From: Photobacterium sp. SKA34
Lineage (GTDB): Bacteria; Pseudomonadota; Gammaproteobacteria; Enterobacterales; Vibrionaceae
Length of the DNA: 64,000 nucleotides
Direction: 5' to 3'
Assembly (NCBI RefSeq): GCF_000153325.1
Contig: NZ_CH724144.1
Span: 423,598 to 487,597 of the forward strand
How positions within the stretch are numbered: the stretch's first letter is position 1; each line of letters starts with the position of its first letter. A program made the translations under genes and the position numbers. The notes below the pieces were generated by a model. The model ran no database searches. It was not told where the DNA came from and saw only the letters and a program-made list of their open reading frames with translations. Shown here piece after piece: positions 56,515 to 64,000 of this stretch.

Positions 56515-56890
56515 ATCTCTGTATTTTGATTTTATTCAAATGCATCAATTTAGTTATTAAAACGCTCAATACGTGAGTTTTTGAATAAATCTACGTTGTC
56601 GTGTTTGAAATATTTCAGGATCACTCAATAATTCCAAATATTCCTCTGCCCGCTATTTATTGTGAATAGGCTTTTTGTATTTTGTTTATTCATCAAACTA
56701 GCAATTTATAATAAAAACTTTTAAGTTGCTTAATAAAGGTGTAAAAACAAAGCATTGACACTTGCTGTAGTGGCATTGTTTTTTCTTATGTTGTTTTATA
56801 ATGCTAAAAACGTTATGTGTTTGGTGTTATTAGCTTTATGAAGCAATAGGTATTATTTTTATTTCCCCAAGCAGGAGCAAAGTCAAAATT
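56515..56890 (+). promoter_or_regulatory. Region upstream of serC
   Basis: AT-rich 376 bases without an ORF. A perfect TATAAT lies at 56797-56802, 89 bases before the serC ATG; TTGTTT upstream gives only 15-base spacing, and TTGACA at 56755-56760 is too far. The serC ribosome binding site is AGGAG at about 56873-56877. Confidence 0.45.
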
Positions 56891-57973
56891 ATGGATAAGG
56901 TTTATAACTTTTGCGCAGGACCGGCAATGATCCCCGCAGATGTTCTCGCCAAAGCTCAACAAGAATTGATTAACTGGAATGGCTTAGGTACTTCTGTGAT
57001 GGAAGTAAGCCACCGTAGTAAAGAGTTTCTTGCTGTTGCTGCACAATCAGAACAAGATTTACGCGATCTTTTGAATATTCCTGCCAATTACCACGTGCTG
57101 TTTTGTCATGGTGGTGCACGTGGCCAGTTTGCCGCTGTACCGTTAAATTTACTGGGTGATGCAGAAACCGCTGATTATATGGATGGTGGCTACTGGGCAC
57201 ACAGTGCGATTGAAGAAGCAAAGAAATATTGCCAACCAAACGCTATTGATATTACTTGTGAAAAAGACGGTAAAAAGGCTGTACTGCCAGCTTCACAATG
57301 GTCACTTTCTGACGATGCGGCATTTGTGCATTTTTGTCCAAATGAAACGATTGATGGCATTGAAATCCGTGATTTACCTCAGACGGATAAACCAATTGTG
57401 GCTGATATGTCATCAACAATTTTATCGCGTAGGATTGATGTATCAAAATATGGTGTGATTTACGCCGGTGCACAAAAGAACATTGGCCCCGCTGGTTTAA
57501 CAATTGTTATTGTACGTGATGATTTGCTTGGTAAAGCGAAATCTATTCTACCAAGTATTCTTAATTACACGGTTTTGGTAGAAAAAGAGTCGATGTTTAA
57601 TACACCACCAACATTTGCATGGTATTTAGCTGCTGAGGTTTTTAAGTGGCTAAAAGCAGTCGGTGGGATAGAAGCGATGGAAGAGCGTAATCTCGCTAAA
57701 GCTAAATTACTGTATGACTTTGTTGATCACTCTGACTTTTATGTAAATGAAGTACACAATGATAACCGCTCGATTATGAATGTGCCGTTTCAATTAAAAA
57801 ATGCTGAGTTGGATAACTTGTTTTTAGAGCAAGCAGATTTGGCTGGCTTAAAAGCATTGAAAGGACATCGTGCAGTCGGGGGTATGCGAGCGTCAATCTA
57901 CAATGCGATGCCATTAGAAGGTGTTCAAACATTAGTTGATTTTATGGCTAAGTTTGAAAAAGAAAACGCGTAA
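56891..57973 (+). CDS. serC: Phosphoserine aminotransferase
   Basis: A 360-residue class V aminotransferase acting in serine and pyridoxal phosphate synthesis. It begins with the typical [15 protein letters not shown]; the substrate loop is [10 protein letters not shown] near 37-47, [15 protein letters not shown] near 75, and the PLP Lys lies in [15 protein letters not shown] near 197. Length equals the E. coli protein (362). In enterics it is followed by aroA; here a 3.7-kb stretch with three other genes comes between. Confidence 0.97.
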   Translation: MDKVYNFCAGPAMIPADVLAKAQQELINWNGLGTSVMEVSHRSKEFLAVAAQSEQDLRDLLNIPANYHVLFCHGGARGQFAAVPLNLLGDAETADYMDGGYWAHSAIEEAKKYCQPNAIDITCEKDGKKAVLPASQWSLSDDAAFVHFCPNETIDGIEIRDLPQTDKPIVADMSSTILSRRIDVSKYGVIYAGAQKNIGPAGLTIVIVRDDLLGKAKSILPSILNYTVLVEKESMFNTPPTFAWYLAAEVFKWLKAVGGIEAMEERNLAKAKLLYDFVDHSDFYVNEVHNDNRSIMNVPFQLKNAELDNLFLEQADLAGLKALKGHRAVGGMRASIYNAMPLEGVQTLVDFMAKFEKENA

Positions 57974-57988
57974 AATCGAATAAAAATT

Positions 57989-58017
57989 AAAGCCATAATA
58001 TTGGATATTATGGCTTT
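57989..58017 (+). terminator. Terminator after serC
   Basis: AAAGCCATAATA-TTGGA-TATTATGGCTTT, a perfect 12-bp stem, followed by CTTTAATTTTT. Confidence 0.88.
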
Positions 58018-58165
58018 CTTTAATTTTTAAACTATAAAAATAACAGTGAAATGATATAAACAGAGATGCTAATTCTGTTACTTCTGCTAACAGTTTTATT
58101 ATTGATGAAAAGCTTTTCATATATATAATCGCGAGCTCATACCCTAGCATGGCTTTTATCGTTAT

Positions 58166-60181
58166 ATGTGGAAAATGGCGTCAATTAAGTCATATTACAA
58201 CAACTATATTAAAGATATATCGATTGTCTTCTTATTGTTATTGCCATTAACGATTTGTAACGCAATAACCATTTTTGTTGGTCACTCCTTAAATATCGCA
58301 GGCTTAACACAAGCGGCGAATACGTTTTTCTATTTCTCAGATTTACTAATAGGTATTTATCCTATTACGTTGTGTATTATCACCAGCTATTATATTTCAA
58401 CGAAACATGGTGTGAATGCCATGGTTGTTGTGCCGTATTCATTGCTTATGTATATTGCGATTTCGGTGCCTAATGATCTTGTTGCGGCAAATACAGGGTT
58501 GCCTAATAATCCTCTTATTGCGTTACTGACGGCAATTGTTTCAGCAATGTGTTGTGTATCATTTCGTTTATTTCCACTTGATCCGTCTCGTTTAGATTTT
58601 GTGAAAATGCTTTATAAACAAGTGGTTAATTTTTTTGCTTTTCTATTGATGACACTCGCACTCGCAAAGTTAATGGAAAGTTTCCTAGCTTTTAGTACAG
58701 GGGCGAGCAAATTCATAACATTAAACCCATTAACTTTTTTAGGTGGTCTTGCATACCAATTTATCTTGGGGTTATTGGGTGCTGTAGGTATTAATGGGCA
58801 TAATTTTTTATTCCGTGCGAAACAGCAACTATTTGAAAATACAAAATTAAACATTGCGGCATGGCAAGCTGGAGACGCACCGTTAAATGTCTTAGGGCAA
58901 GGTTTTTATGATGCATTTTTATCAATGGGCGGATCTGGAAACACAATTAGCCTTTTGCTTTGTATTTTATTGTTTTCAAAAGATCGTCGTCACATCACGT
59001 TAGCAATATCAGCGATACCATTAGTGATCTTTAATATTAATGAGCTATTACTGTTTGGTTTGCCTATTATCTTTAATCCAATATTAATTGTGCCTTTTGT
59101 GTGTGTACCGTTAGTTAGCTTTGTTGTGGTTTATAGCGCGATATCATTAGGCTTGGTAAATCATGTGGGTACGATTGTTGATTGGATGACACCACCATTA
59201 TTAAGTGGTTATATTGCTACCCAAAATAGCATTGGAGGGGCTGTTCTACAGTTTGCGGTGATAACTCTTGGTGTGATGATTTATCGTCCGTTTTATTTGA
59301 ATTATGTTGGACGAAGCCGTCAAAACAATATGACGATGAGTCGAAAATCAGAATTAGAAAGCTCAACACTGAAAACCTTCTTAGGTGATATAAACCAAAT
59401 GATGGGAAGTTACGTGAGTAAACATGATATAAGCCGTCGGGTTAATCATATGCTTAATAACGGTGAGTTTTTGATGCATTATCAGCCACAAGTAAACGCA
59501 ACTAATTCGACGAAATTATCTTTTGAGGCGTTAGTTCGTTATAAAGATAAAACGGGTAAACTAAATCCGCCAATTTTTATTAATGATTTTTATCAGCTTG
59601 GTGCAATTAAACAATTGGATCAAATGGTTATCGATCTCGTTTTAAATGATATGCAAAGTATGCCTCTAGCTAATGGTTGTAAAGTATCGGTGAATATTTC
59701 AGCTGAGAGTATTGCTGATCCTGCAATTATTCATCTGATCATTGAGCGCTTACGCTTTTATAATATTGACCCAGAAAATTTAGAAGTTGAGATCACAGAA
59801 GAAGCCATTATCACTGAAGATAAGCAGATTTCTAAAAATATAGATGCACTACAAGCATTAGGGATCACTGTTGCTATCGATGACTTTGGCTCTGGTTATG
59901 CGTCATTTCCGCATTTACTTAAATTTAATTTCGATAAGGTAAAACTTGATAGATCGTTATTGTTGAATACGCAAAAAGAGCGAGAAAAGAACCTTTACCA
60001 ATTGTTGGCTAAGATCAGTGAAGTAACGGGCTGTGTTCTGGTTGCAGAAGGTATTGAGACGGAACAAGAAAAACAGTTTGTTGAACAGTGTGGTATCGAT
60101 ATTTGCCAAGGCTATTATTTTGCTAAACCTATGCCATTAGACGAGGCACAGGTTTGGGCTAATAATAAGATCCGAACTTAA
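58166..60181 (+). CDS. PTS EIIC-like membrane domain fused to EAL phosphodiesterase
   Basis: A 671-residue membrane protein. Residues 1-390 form a PTS EIIC domain of the lactose/cellobiose type with about ten membrane segments and the recognisable SMGGSGNTISLLLC and NINELLLFGLPIIFNP substrate-site motifs; no EIIA or EIIB domain is attached or nearby. Residues about 420-665 form an EAL domain with LSFEALVRYK, VNISAES, EITEEAI, IDDFGSGYASF, KVKLDRSL and AEGIETEQE, all catalytic residues intact, so c-di-GMP hydrolysis is expected. The EIIC part is most simply a sugar sensor. Start uncertain between ATG 58166 and 58175. Monocistronic. Confidence 0.88.
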   Translation: MWKMASIKSYYNNYIKDISIVFLLLLPLTICNAITIFVGHSLNIAGLTQAANTFFYFSDLLIGIYPITLCIITSYYISTKHGVNAMVVVPYSLLMYIAISVPNDLVAANTGLPNNPLIALLTAIVSAMCCVSFRLFPLDPSRLDFVKMLYKQVVNFFAFLLMTLALAKLMESFLAFSTGASKFITLNPLTFLGGLAYQFILGLLGAVGINGHNFLFRAKQQLFENTKLNIAAWQAGDAPLNVLGQGFYDAFLSMGGSGNTISLLLCILLFSKDRRHITLAISAIPLVIFNINELLLFGLPIIFNPILIVPFVCVPLVSFVVVYSAISLGLVNHVGTIVDWMTPPLLSGYIATQNSIGGAVLQFAVITLGVMIYRPFYLNYVGRSRQNNMTMSRKSELESSTLKTFLGDINQMMGSYVSKHDISRRVNHMLNNGEFLMHYQPQVNATNSTKLSFEALVRYKDKTGKLNPPIFINDFYQLGAIKQLDQMVIDLVLNDMQSMPLANGCKVSVNISAESIADPAIIHLIIERLRFYNIDPENLEVEITEEAIITEDKQISKNIDALQALGITVAIDDFGSGYASFPHLLKFNFDKVKLDRSLLLNTQKEREKNLYQLLAKISEVTGCVLVAEGIETEQEKQFVEQCGIDICQGYYFAKPMPLDEAQVWANNKIRT

Positions 60182-60184
60182 CAT

Positions 60185-60212
60185 AAAAGCCACAGCTTAA
60201 CTGTAGCTTTTT
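60185..60212. terminator. Terminator between the EIIC-EAL gene and blc
   Basis: AAAAGC-C-ACAG-CTTAA-CTGT-A-GCTTTTT, a stem with one mismatch and T5, between convergent genes. Confidence 0.75.
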
Positions 60213-60214
60213 GT

Positions 60215-60739
60215 TTATTGTTTTGGATATATCAGTTTATCTGTATCGAAACCTGCTTTTTTAGCAATGTTGATATAACGTTCTAATTGCTTTGGACTTA
60301 TTTGCTTGTGACGAGATAATAACCAGAAGTAATCGTGGTTGTAACTGCTGATCAGCGCAGTTGAATAGTCTGGCTCTAAATAGAAAATAATATAGCTGCC
60401 ATAAAAAGGGCCAAAGAATGAGACTTTAAGGTAACCAACATTATTATTTTCTACAAATTTGGCTTTACCTATGGCTTCTTTCCATTCTTTTGACTGAGTG
60501 TTAAATCCACGATTAACGACTTTTACACTGCCATCTTCATTCATACTGTAAGTTGCAGTGACATAATCTAAATCACGCTCAAAGCTATGATCCAATCTTG
60601 CTATTTCATGCCAAGTCCCCAGGTATTTATTGAGCACAAAAGGTGTAACCGCTTCAATATTGTTGGGTTTACCTGTTGTGCATCCAAACATAGTTGCTAG
60701 TAACACGATAAGGCTAAGTGGTTTGAGATATTTAACCAT
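60215..60739 (-). CDS. blc: Outer-membrane lipoprotein Blc (bacterial lipocalin)
   Basis: A 174-residue lipocalin lipoprotein. The signal peptide ends with MFGC (Cys about 20); the lipocalin signature KYLGTWHEIARLDHSFER follows at 37-55, then VTATYSMNEDGSVKVVNRGFN and the C-terminal DYFWLLSRHKQISPKQLERY. Blc binds lysophospholipids and helps membrane maintenance under stress in E. coli. The ATG at 60739 is chosen because AAGGA lies seven bases upstream; an in-frame ATG at 60778 lacks a site and would bury the signal peptide. Confidence 0.93.
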   Translation of the reverse strand: MVKYLKPLSLIVLLATMFGCTTGKPNNIEAVTPFVLNKYLGTWHEIARLDHSFERDLDYVTATYSMNEDGSVKVVNRGFNTQSKEWKEAIGKAKFVENNNVGYLKVSFFGPFYGSYIIFYLEPDYSTALISSYNHDYFWLLSRHKQISPKQLERYINIAKKAGFDTDKLIYPKQ

Positions 60740-61150
60740 TGATTGTTCCTTAATTCTTTGGCGGTAAAAATATGACACTAACGGTAAAGCTTATATTGTC
60801 ATTAATTATATGGAAAGGCCAATTCATCCTTTCATAGATCCGCTGAATAATAACTAAACCCGATCCATAGCTTTAGTTATAAAGCTCATTGCCATCATGA
60901 CGGTTAGTAATCATTAGCGCATTTGTTTAACTTAATAATAATGTCACTAACACTAGAACTAAATGCATTTTTTATTAGGTTGTTAATAATGATGGTGATG
61001 AAGCTTAGTGGTACACTGAATGGAGTATTACGTGAATGAGTCAGCTGGTATCCTGTTCAGCAAATAAAGGTATCATATCCTCACAGCCTTGATGTGAATG
61101 GTTAATCAATTGCAGGTGAAGGCTATTTTACCTTTGTAGAGATGATTATA
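60740..61150. other. Gap between blc and the Nudix gene, no feature seen
   Basis: About 410 AT-rich bases with stop codons in all frames and no strong hairpin. It should hold the blc promoter (minus strand), not identified. Confidence 0.3.
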
Positions 61151-61576
61151 TTATTCACTGACACAAAATCGATTTGCTAAATAGCAGCGAATAGCTTGTT
61201 CGCTAGCATCAAACTGTGGTGATGGAACATGATGAGGATCGACCCATAACCAATGCTCACATTTATCAGGCTCCTTTAGTTGAACGTCACCTGTGAATGA
61301 TGTTGCTAACAAAGTAACACTAATATAATGCTTTCCACATTCATCATAGGTTTCTAAGTTGTTAGTTACAGCTATAACCTCGGGATTATAAATAGTTAAA
61401 TTTGTTTCTTCTTTAACTTCACGAATCGCGCACTGACGAAATGTTTCGCCAACCTCCATATGACCGCCAGGAATGGAATAGTAGGGAGCGTGACTGTTTT
61501 TTCGTTTTCCGATCAAAATCTGGTTTTGCTTATTCACAATGATAATACCGATCCCGACCATAGGAGTTGTCGTCAT
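61151..61576 (-). CDS. Nudix hydrolase (NUDT15/MutT-like)
   Basis: A 141-residue Nudix protein. The Nudix box GGHMEVGETFRQCAIREVKEET lies at about 37-58 with the full G-x5-E-x7-REU-x-EE-x-G-type spacing (last Gly replaced by Asn). The surrounding VGIGIIIVNKQNQILIGKRKNSH and the tail HWLWVDPHHVPSPQF resemble NUDT15-type nucleotide triphosphate diphosphatases. The real substrate is unknown. It is divergent from aroA. Confidence 0.88.
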   Translation of the reverse strand: MTTTPMVGIGIIIVNKQNQILIGKRKNSHAPYYSIPGGHMEVGETFRQCAIREVKEETNLTIYNPEVIAVTNNLETYDECGKHYISVTLLATSFTGDVQLKEPDKCEHWLWVDPHHVPSPQFDASEQAIRCYLANRFCVSE

Positions 61577-61726
61577 TACTGCTGTCCTTTAATTCGCTGT
61601 TGCATCCTATTGATTTAACCAAATAATAAATCAAATATCGTTATTGTTATAGCTAGCAATGAACGGGTACTAGCTAACTGATGCAATATTCGTTAATCTG
61701 CTTAAAGGTTAAAGAATTAGGATTGG

Positions 61727-63019
61727 ATGAATAATCAAATGGAAAGTATAACGTTACAGCCGATAGCTAAGATCAATGGTGAAGTAAATTTACCGGGCTC
61801 AAAGAGTGTTTCGAATCGCGCCCTATTATTGGCAGCGTTAGCAACAGGTACTACTCGCCTTGCTAACTTATTAGATAGTGATGATATTCGCCATATGCTT
61901 AACGGATTAAAGCAGTTAGGTGTAAATTACAAACTATCTGAAGATAAAACAGTTTGCGAGGTTGAAGGCTTGGGCCGCGCATTTTCGCCTAATGATTCTC
62001 TTGAATTGTATTTAGGTAATGCGGGTACAGCGATGCGTCCGCTTGCAGCTGCATTGTGTTTAGGCGGCGGTGAATTTGTTCTAACGGGTGAGCCGCGAAT
62101 GAAAGAGCGCCCGATTGGTCACCTTGTTGACGCGTTGCGTGGTGCTGGCGCGAACATTACTTATCTCGAAAATGAAAATTATCCACCACTAAAGATTATT
62201 GGTACTGGTTTGAAAGGTGGTGAAGTTGAAATTGATGGCTCTATTTCAAGCCAGTTTTTAACTGCCTTCTTAATGGCCGCACCTTTAGCACAAGCAGACA
62301 CCGTTATTCGCATTAAGGGTGATTTGGTATCAAAACCTTACATTGATATTACGCTGCATATTATGGCGCAGTTTGGTGTTGAAGTTGAAAACCGTAATTA
62401 TCAAGAGTTCGTTGTTCGAGGTAAACAAATCTATGTTTCACCGGGTGAGCTGCTTGTTGAAGGCGATGCGTCTTCAGCGTCGTATTTCTTAGCGGCTGCT
62501 GCGATTAAAGGCGGTGAAGTAAAAGTCACCGGTATTGGTAAAAAGAGTATTCAGGGTGATATTAAATTTGCTGATGCGCTTGCTGCGATGGGGGCGGATA
62601 TCGAGTGGGGTGATGATTATGTGATTGCTCGTTGTGGGGATCTCAGCGCAGTAGATATGGACTTTAACCATATCCCTGATGCAGCAATGACTATCGCAAC
62701 AACCGCATTGTTTGCCAAAGGAACAACATCGATTCGTAATGTTTATAACTGGCGTGTAAAAGAAACCGATCGTTTAGCGGCAATGGCGACAGAGCTTCGT
62801 AAAGTTGGCGCAGAAGTCGAAGAGGGTGACGATTATATCACTATCGTGCCACCAACCACCTTACAGCATGCGGCGATTGATACTTACGATGACCATCGAA
62901 TGGCGATGTGCTTCTCGCTGGTGGCATTGAGCGATACGCCAGTGACGATTAATGATCCAAAGTGTACCTCAAAAACATTCCCTGACTACTTTGATAAATT
63001 AAAGGGGTTAAGTTGTTAA
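61727..63019 (+). CDS. aroA: 5-enolpyruvylshikimate-3-phosphate synthase
   Basis: A 430-residue EPSP synthase, the sixth step of the shikimate pathway, supplying chorismate to the trp operon products. Class I features: [20 protein letters not shown] near 22-40, [18 protein letters not shown] near 95, [18 protein letters not shown] near 125, [18 protein letters not shown] near 345 and [13 protein letters not shown] near 385. ATG 61727 has AGGA four bases upstream; the family's usual start corresponds to ATG 61739, which lacks a site. Followed by a terminator and cmk. Confidence 0.97.
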   Translation: MNNQMESITLQPIAKINGEVNLPGSKSVSNRALLLAALATGTTRLANLLDSDDIRHMLNGLKQLGVNYKLSEDKTVCEVEGLGRAFSPNDSLELYLGNAGTAMRPLAAALCLGGGEFVLTGEPRMKERPIGHLVDALRGAGANITYLENENYPPLKIIGTGLKGGEVEIDGSISSQFLTAFLMAAPLAQADTVIRIKGDLVSKPYIDITLHIMAQFGVEVENRNYQEFVVRGKQIYVSPGELLVEGDASSASYFLAAAAIKGGEVKVTGIGKKSIQGDIKFADALAAMGADIEWGDDYVIARCGDLSAVDMDFNHIPDAAMTIATTALFAKGTTSIRNVYNWRVKETDRLAAMATELRKVGAEVEEGDDYITIVPPTTLQHAAIDTYDDHRMAMCFSLVALSDTPVTINDPKCTSKTFPDYFDKLKGLSC

Positions 63020-63057
63020 GACTGCATTAAATTTGTCTGATAACTTAGATTACATTT

Positions 63058-63092
63058 TTAAAAGCCTGATCTTCTTGTATCAGGCTTTTTTA
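63058..63092 (+). terminator. Terminator after aroA
   Basis: AAAAGCCTGAT and ATCAGGCTTTT flank a short loop, with T6 following, 40 bases after the aroA stop. Confidence 0.92.
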
Positions 63093-63152
63093 TTGGCGTA
63101 AAAAGGAACATAAGGTTAGGACATTACACTATAAATTGTGATTTTTTTTCCG

Positions 63153-63158
63153 TATAAT
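63153..63158 (+). promoter_or_regulatory. -10 box upstream of cmk
   Basis: A perfect TATAAT 78 bases before the cmk ATG; no good -35 at standard spacing. The presumed leader contains an AACC/GGTT plus ACAG/CTGT stem at about 63178-63201. Confidence 0.45.
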
Positions 63159-63235
63159 GTGCCACCGTTTGAAGGCACAGAGAAACCTTTGGTTCTGTCT
63201 TTCATCTGTTACGGAAACTACATCGGAGAAAACCT

Positions 63236-63913
63236 ATGTCTACTCATGCTCCAGTCATCACTGTTGATGGTCCAAGCGGCGCCGGAAAGGGAACGCTATG
63301 TATGCTATTAGCAGAAAAGCTGGGCTGGAATTTATTAGATTCTGGTGCAATTTACCGTGTTTTAGCGCTAGCGGCTATTCATCATGGTGTTGATATCGAA
63401 TCAGAAGACGCTTTAGTTCCTCTTGCAGCGCACTTAGATGTTCAGTTTATTGCAGAAGGTGAGTTGGTTAAGGTTATTCTTGAAGGTGAAGATGTTTCTG
63501 GCACCCTTCGTACTGAAGAGGTTGGTAATACAGCATCAAAAGTGGCTGCTTTACCTCGCGTTCGAGAAGCATTACTACGTCGTCAACGTGCCTTTAGTGA
63601 GCAACCCGGTCTTGTGGCAGATGGTCGCGATATGGGAACCGTTGTTTTTCAAGGCGCAGAAGTAAAAATCTTCCTTGATGCAAGTGCAGAAGAACGCGCA
63701 ACTCGACGTATGAATCAGTTGCAAAAAAAAGGCTTAGATGTTAACTTTGGCAGCCTTTTAAGCGAAATCCAGGAGCGAGACTACCGCGATCGCAATCGTG
63801 CTGTAGCACCTTTACGTCCTGCTGATGACGCATTAGTACTGGATTCAACCGAATTATCGATTGAACAGGTACTTGAGAAAGTCTTAGCATATGTTGATGC
63901 TAAGCTAAAATAA
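63236..63913 (+). CDS. cmk: Cytidylate kinase
   Basis: A 225-residue kinase that phosphorylates CMP and dCMP. The P-loop [10 protein letters not shown] lies at residues 12-21, [15 protein letters not shown] at 33-47, [13 protein letters not shown] near 125, and [17 protein letters not shown] near 180 is the family signature. CGGAGAA precedes the ATG. In gammaproteobacteria cmk is followed by rpsA, which should begin just beyond the window. Confidence 0.97.
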   Translation: MSTHAPVITVDGPSGAGKGTLCMLLAEKLGWNLLDSGAIYRVLALAAIHHGVDIESEDALVPLAAHLDVQFIAEGELVKVILEGEDVSGTLRTEEVGNTASKVAALPRVREALLRRQRAFSEQPGLVADGRDMGTVVFQGAEVKIFLDASAEERATRRMNQLQKKGLDVNFGSLLSEIQERDYRDRNRAVAPLRPADDALVLDSTELSIEQVLEKVLAYVDAKLK

Positions 63914-63922
63914 CGAATCCAT

Positions 63923-63974
63923 ATTTAGTTGTGTAAACAGCTAAATAACGTCAGTGTCATGGATGATAACTGAC
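63923..63974 (+). promoter_or_regulatory. Two stem-loops after cmk, possible rpsA leader
   Basis: ATTTAGTTG and CAGCTAAAT (63923-63946) form a 9-bp stem; GTCAGT and ACTGAC (63950-63974) form a second with ATGGAT in its loop. E. coli rpsA has a leader of hairpins with GGA in the loops that S1 uses for autoregulation. The rpsA gene itself is outside the window, so this is tentative. Confidence 0.4.
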
Positions 63975-64000
63975 TTTATTATCAACCCCATGCGGTAGGA

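Overview
The window looks like a chromosomal segment of a low-GC marine gammaproteobacterium of the family Vibrionaceae, most likely Photobacterium or a close relative. The reasons are the overall AT-rich composition, the trp operon flanked by yci genes (yciI, yciA, yciB upstream in position; rnm/yciV, yciO, rluB, yciK, sohB, yciN, topA on the other side), a PTS-IIC/EAL fusion, a GspS/AspS-type pilotin, and core proteins that read as close relatives of enterobacterial ones. The genus is inference. I saw no rRNA, tRNA, CRISPR array, insertion sequence or phage gene.

Layout. 1-3.8 kb: end of a pseudouridine synthase, an unrecognised Arg-rich small ORF, an rRNA-type methyltransferase, an N-terminally short SbmA, a pilotin-like lipoprotein and YciI. 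3.9-14.5 kb: a sugar-catabolic island inserted between yciI and yciA. It encodes a mutarotase, a FucP-type symporter, an L-fuconolactonase-type amidohydrolase broken by one in-frame stop, an aldo/keto reductase, tagaturonate reductase (UxaB), altronate dehydratase (UxaA), a double-wHTH GntR/FCD regulator, an LgoD-type L-galactonate 5-dehydrogenase, KDG kinase and KDPG aldolase. Together these form a complete route L-galactose -> L-galactonolactone -> L-galactonate -> D-tagaturonate -> D-altronate -> KDG -> KDPG -> pyruvate + glyceraldehyde 3-phosphate, with the lactonase step damaged.

14.5-23.75 kb (minus strand): yciB-yciA, then the tryptophan operon trpL-DAHP synthase-trpE-G-D-CF-B-A. It has a near-canonical TrpR operator/promoter, a leader peptide with three consecutive Trp codons and an attenuator hairpin. 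An unusual point is that a DAHP synthase with an N-terminal regulatory-type domain is the first structural gene and overlaps trpE. 23.75-36.6 kb: rnm, yciO, rluB, a DMT transporter, yciK, sohB, yciN, topA, miaE, a membrane coiled-coil protein and cysB.

36.7-48.1 kb: a methyltransferase, a PAS-GGDEF-EAL protein, tyrosine transporter tyrP with two TyrR boxes, a CinA-like YfaY, a YbaY/META lipoprotein, and a PotE-type antiporter with an AdiA-type arginine decarboxylase, an acid-resistance-like pair. 48.1-53.2 kb (minus): nrdA-nrdB-yfaE, the aerobic ribonucleotide reductase with its ferredoxin, preceded by two NrdR boxes 32 bp apart and a perfect DnaA box, and ubiG. 53.8-64 kb: gyrA, serC, an EIIC-EAL c-di-GMP phosphodiesterase fusion, lipocalin blc, a Nudix hydrolase, aroA, cmk and the probable start of the rpsA leader.

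The most notable items are the L-galactose island with its single nonsense mutation and a FucP lacking the usual acidic residue, the DAHP synthase gene at the head of the attenuated trp operon, the EIIC-EAL fusion, and the AdiA-with-PotE pairing.
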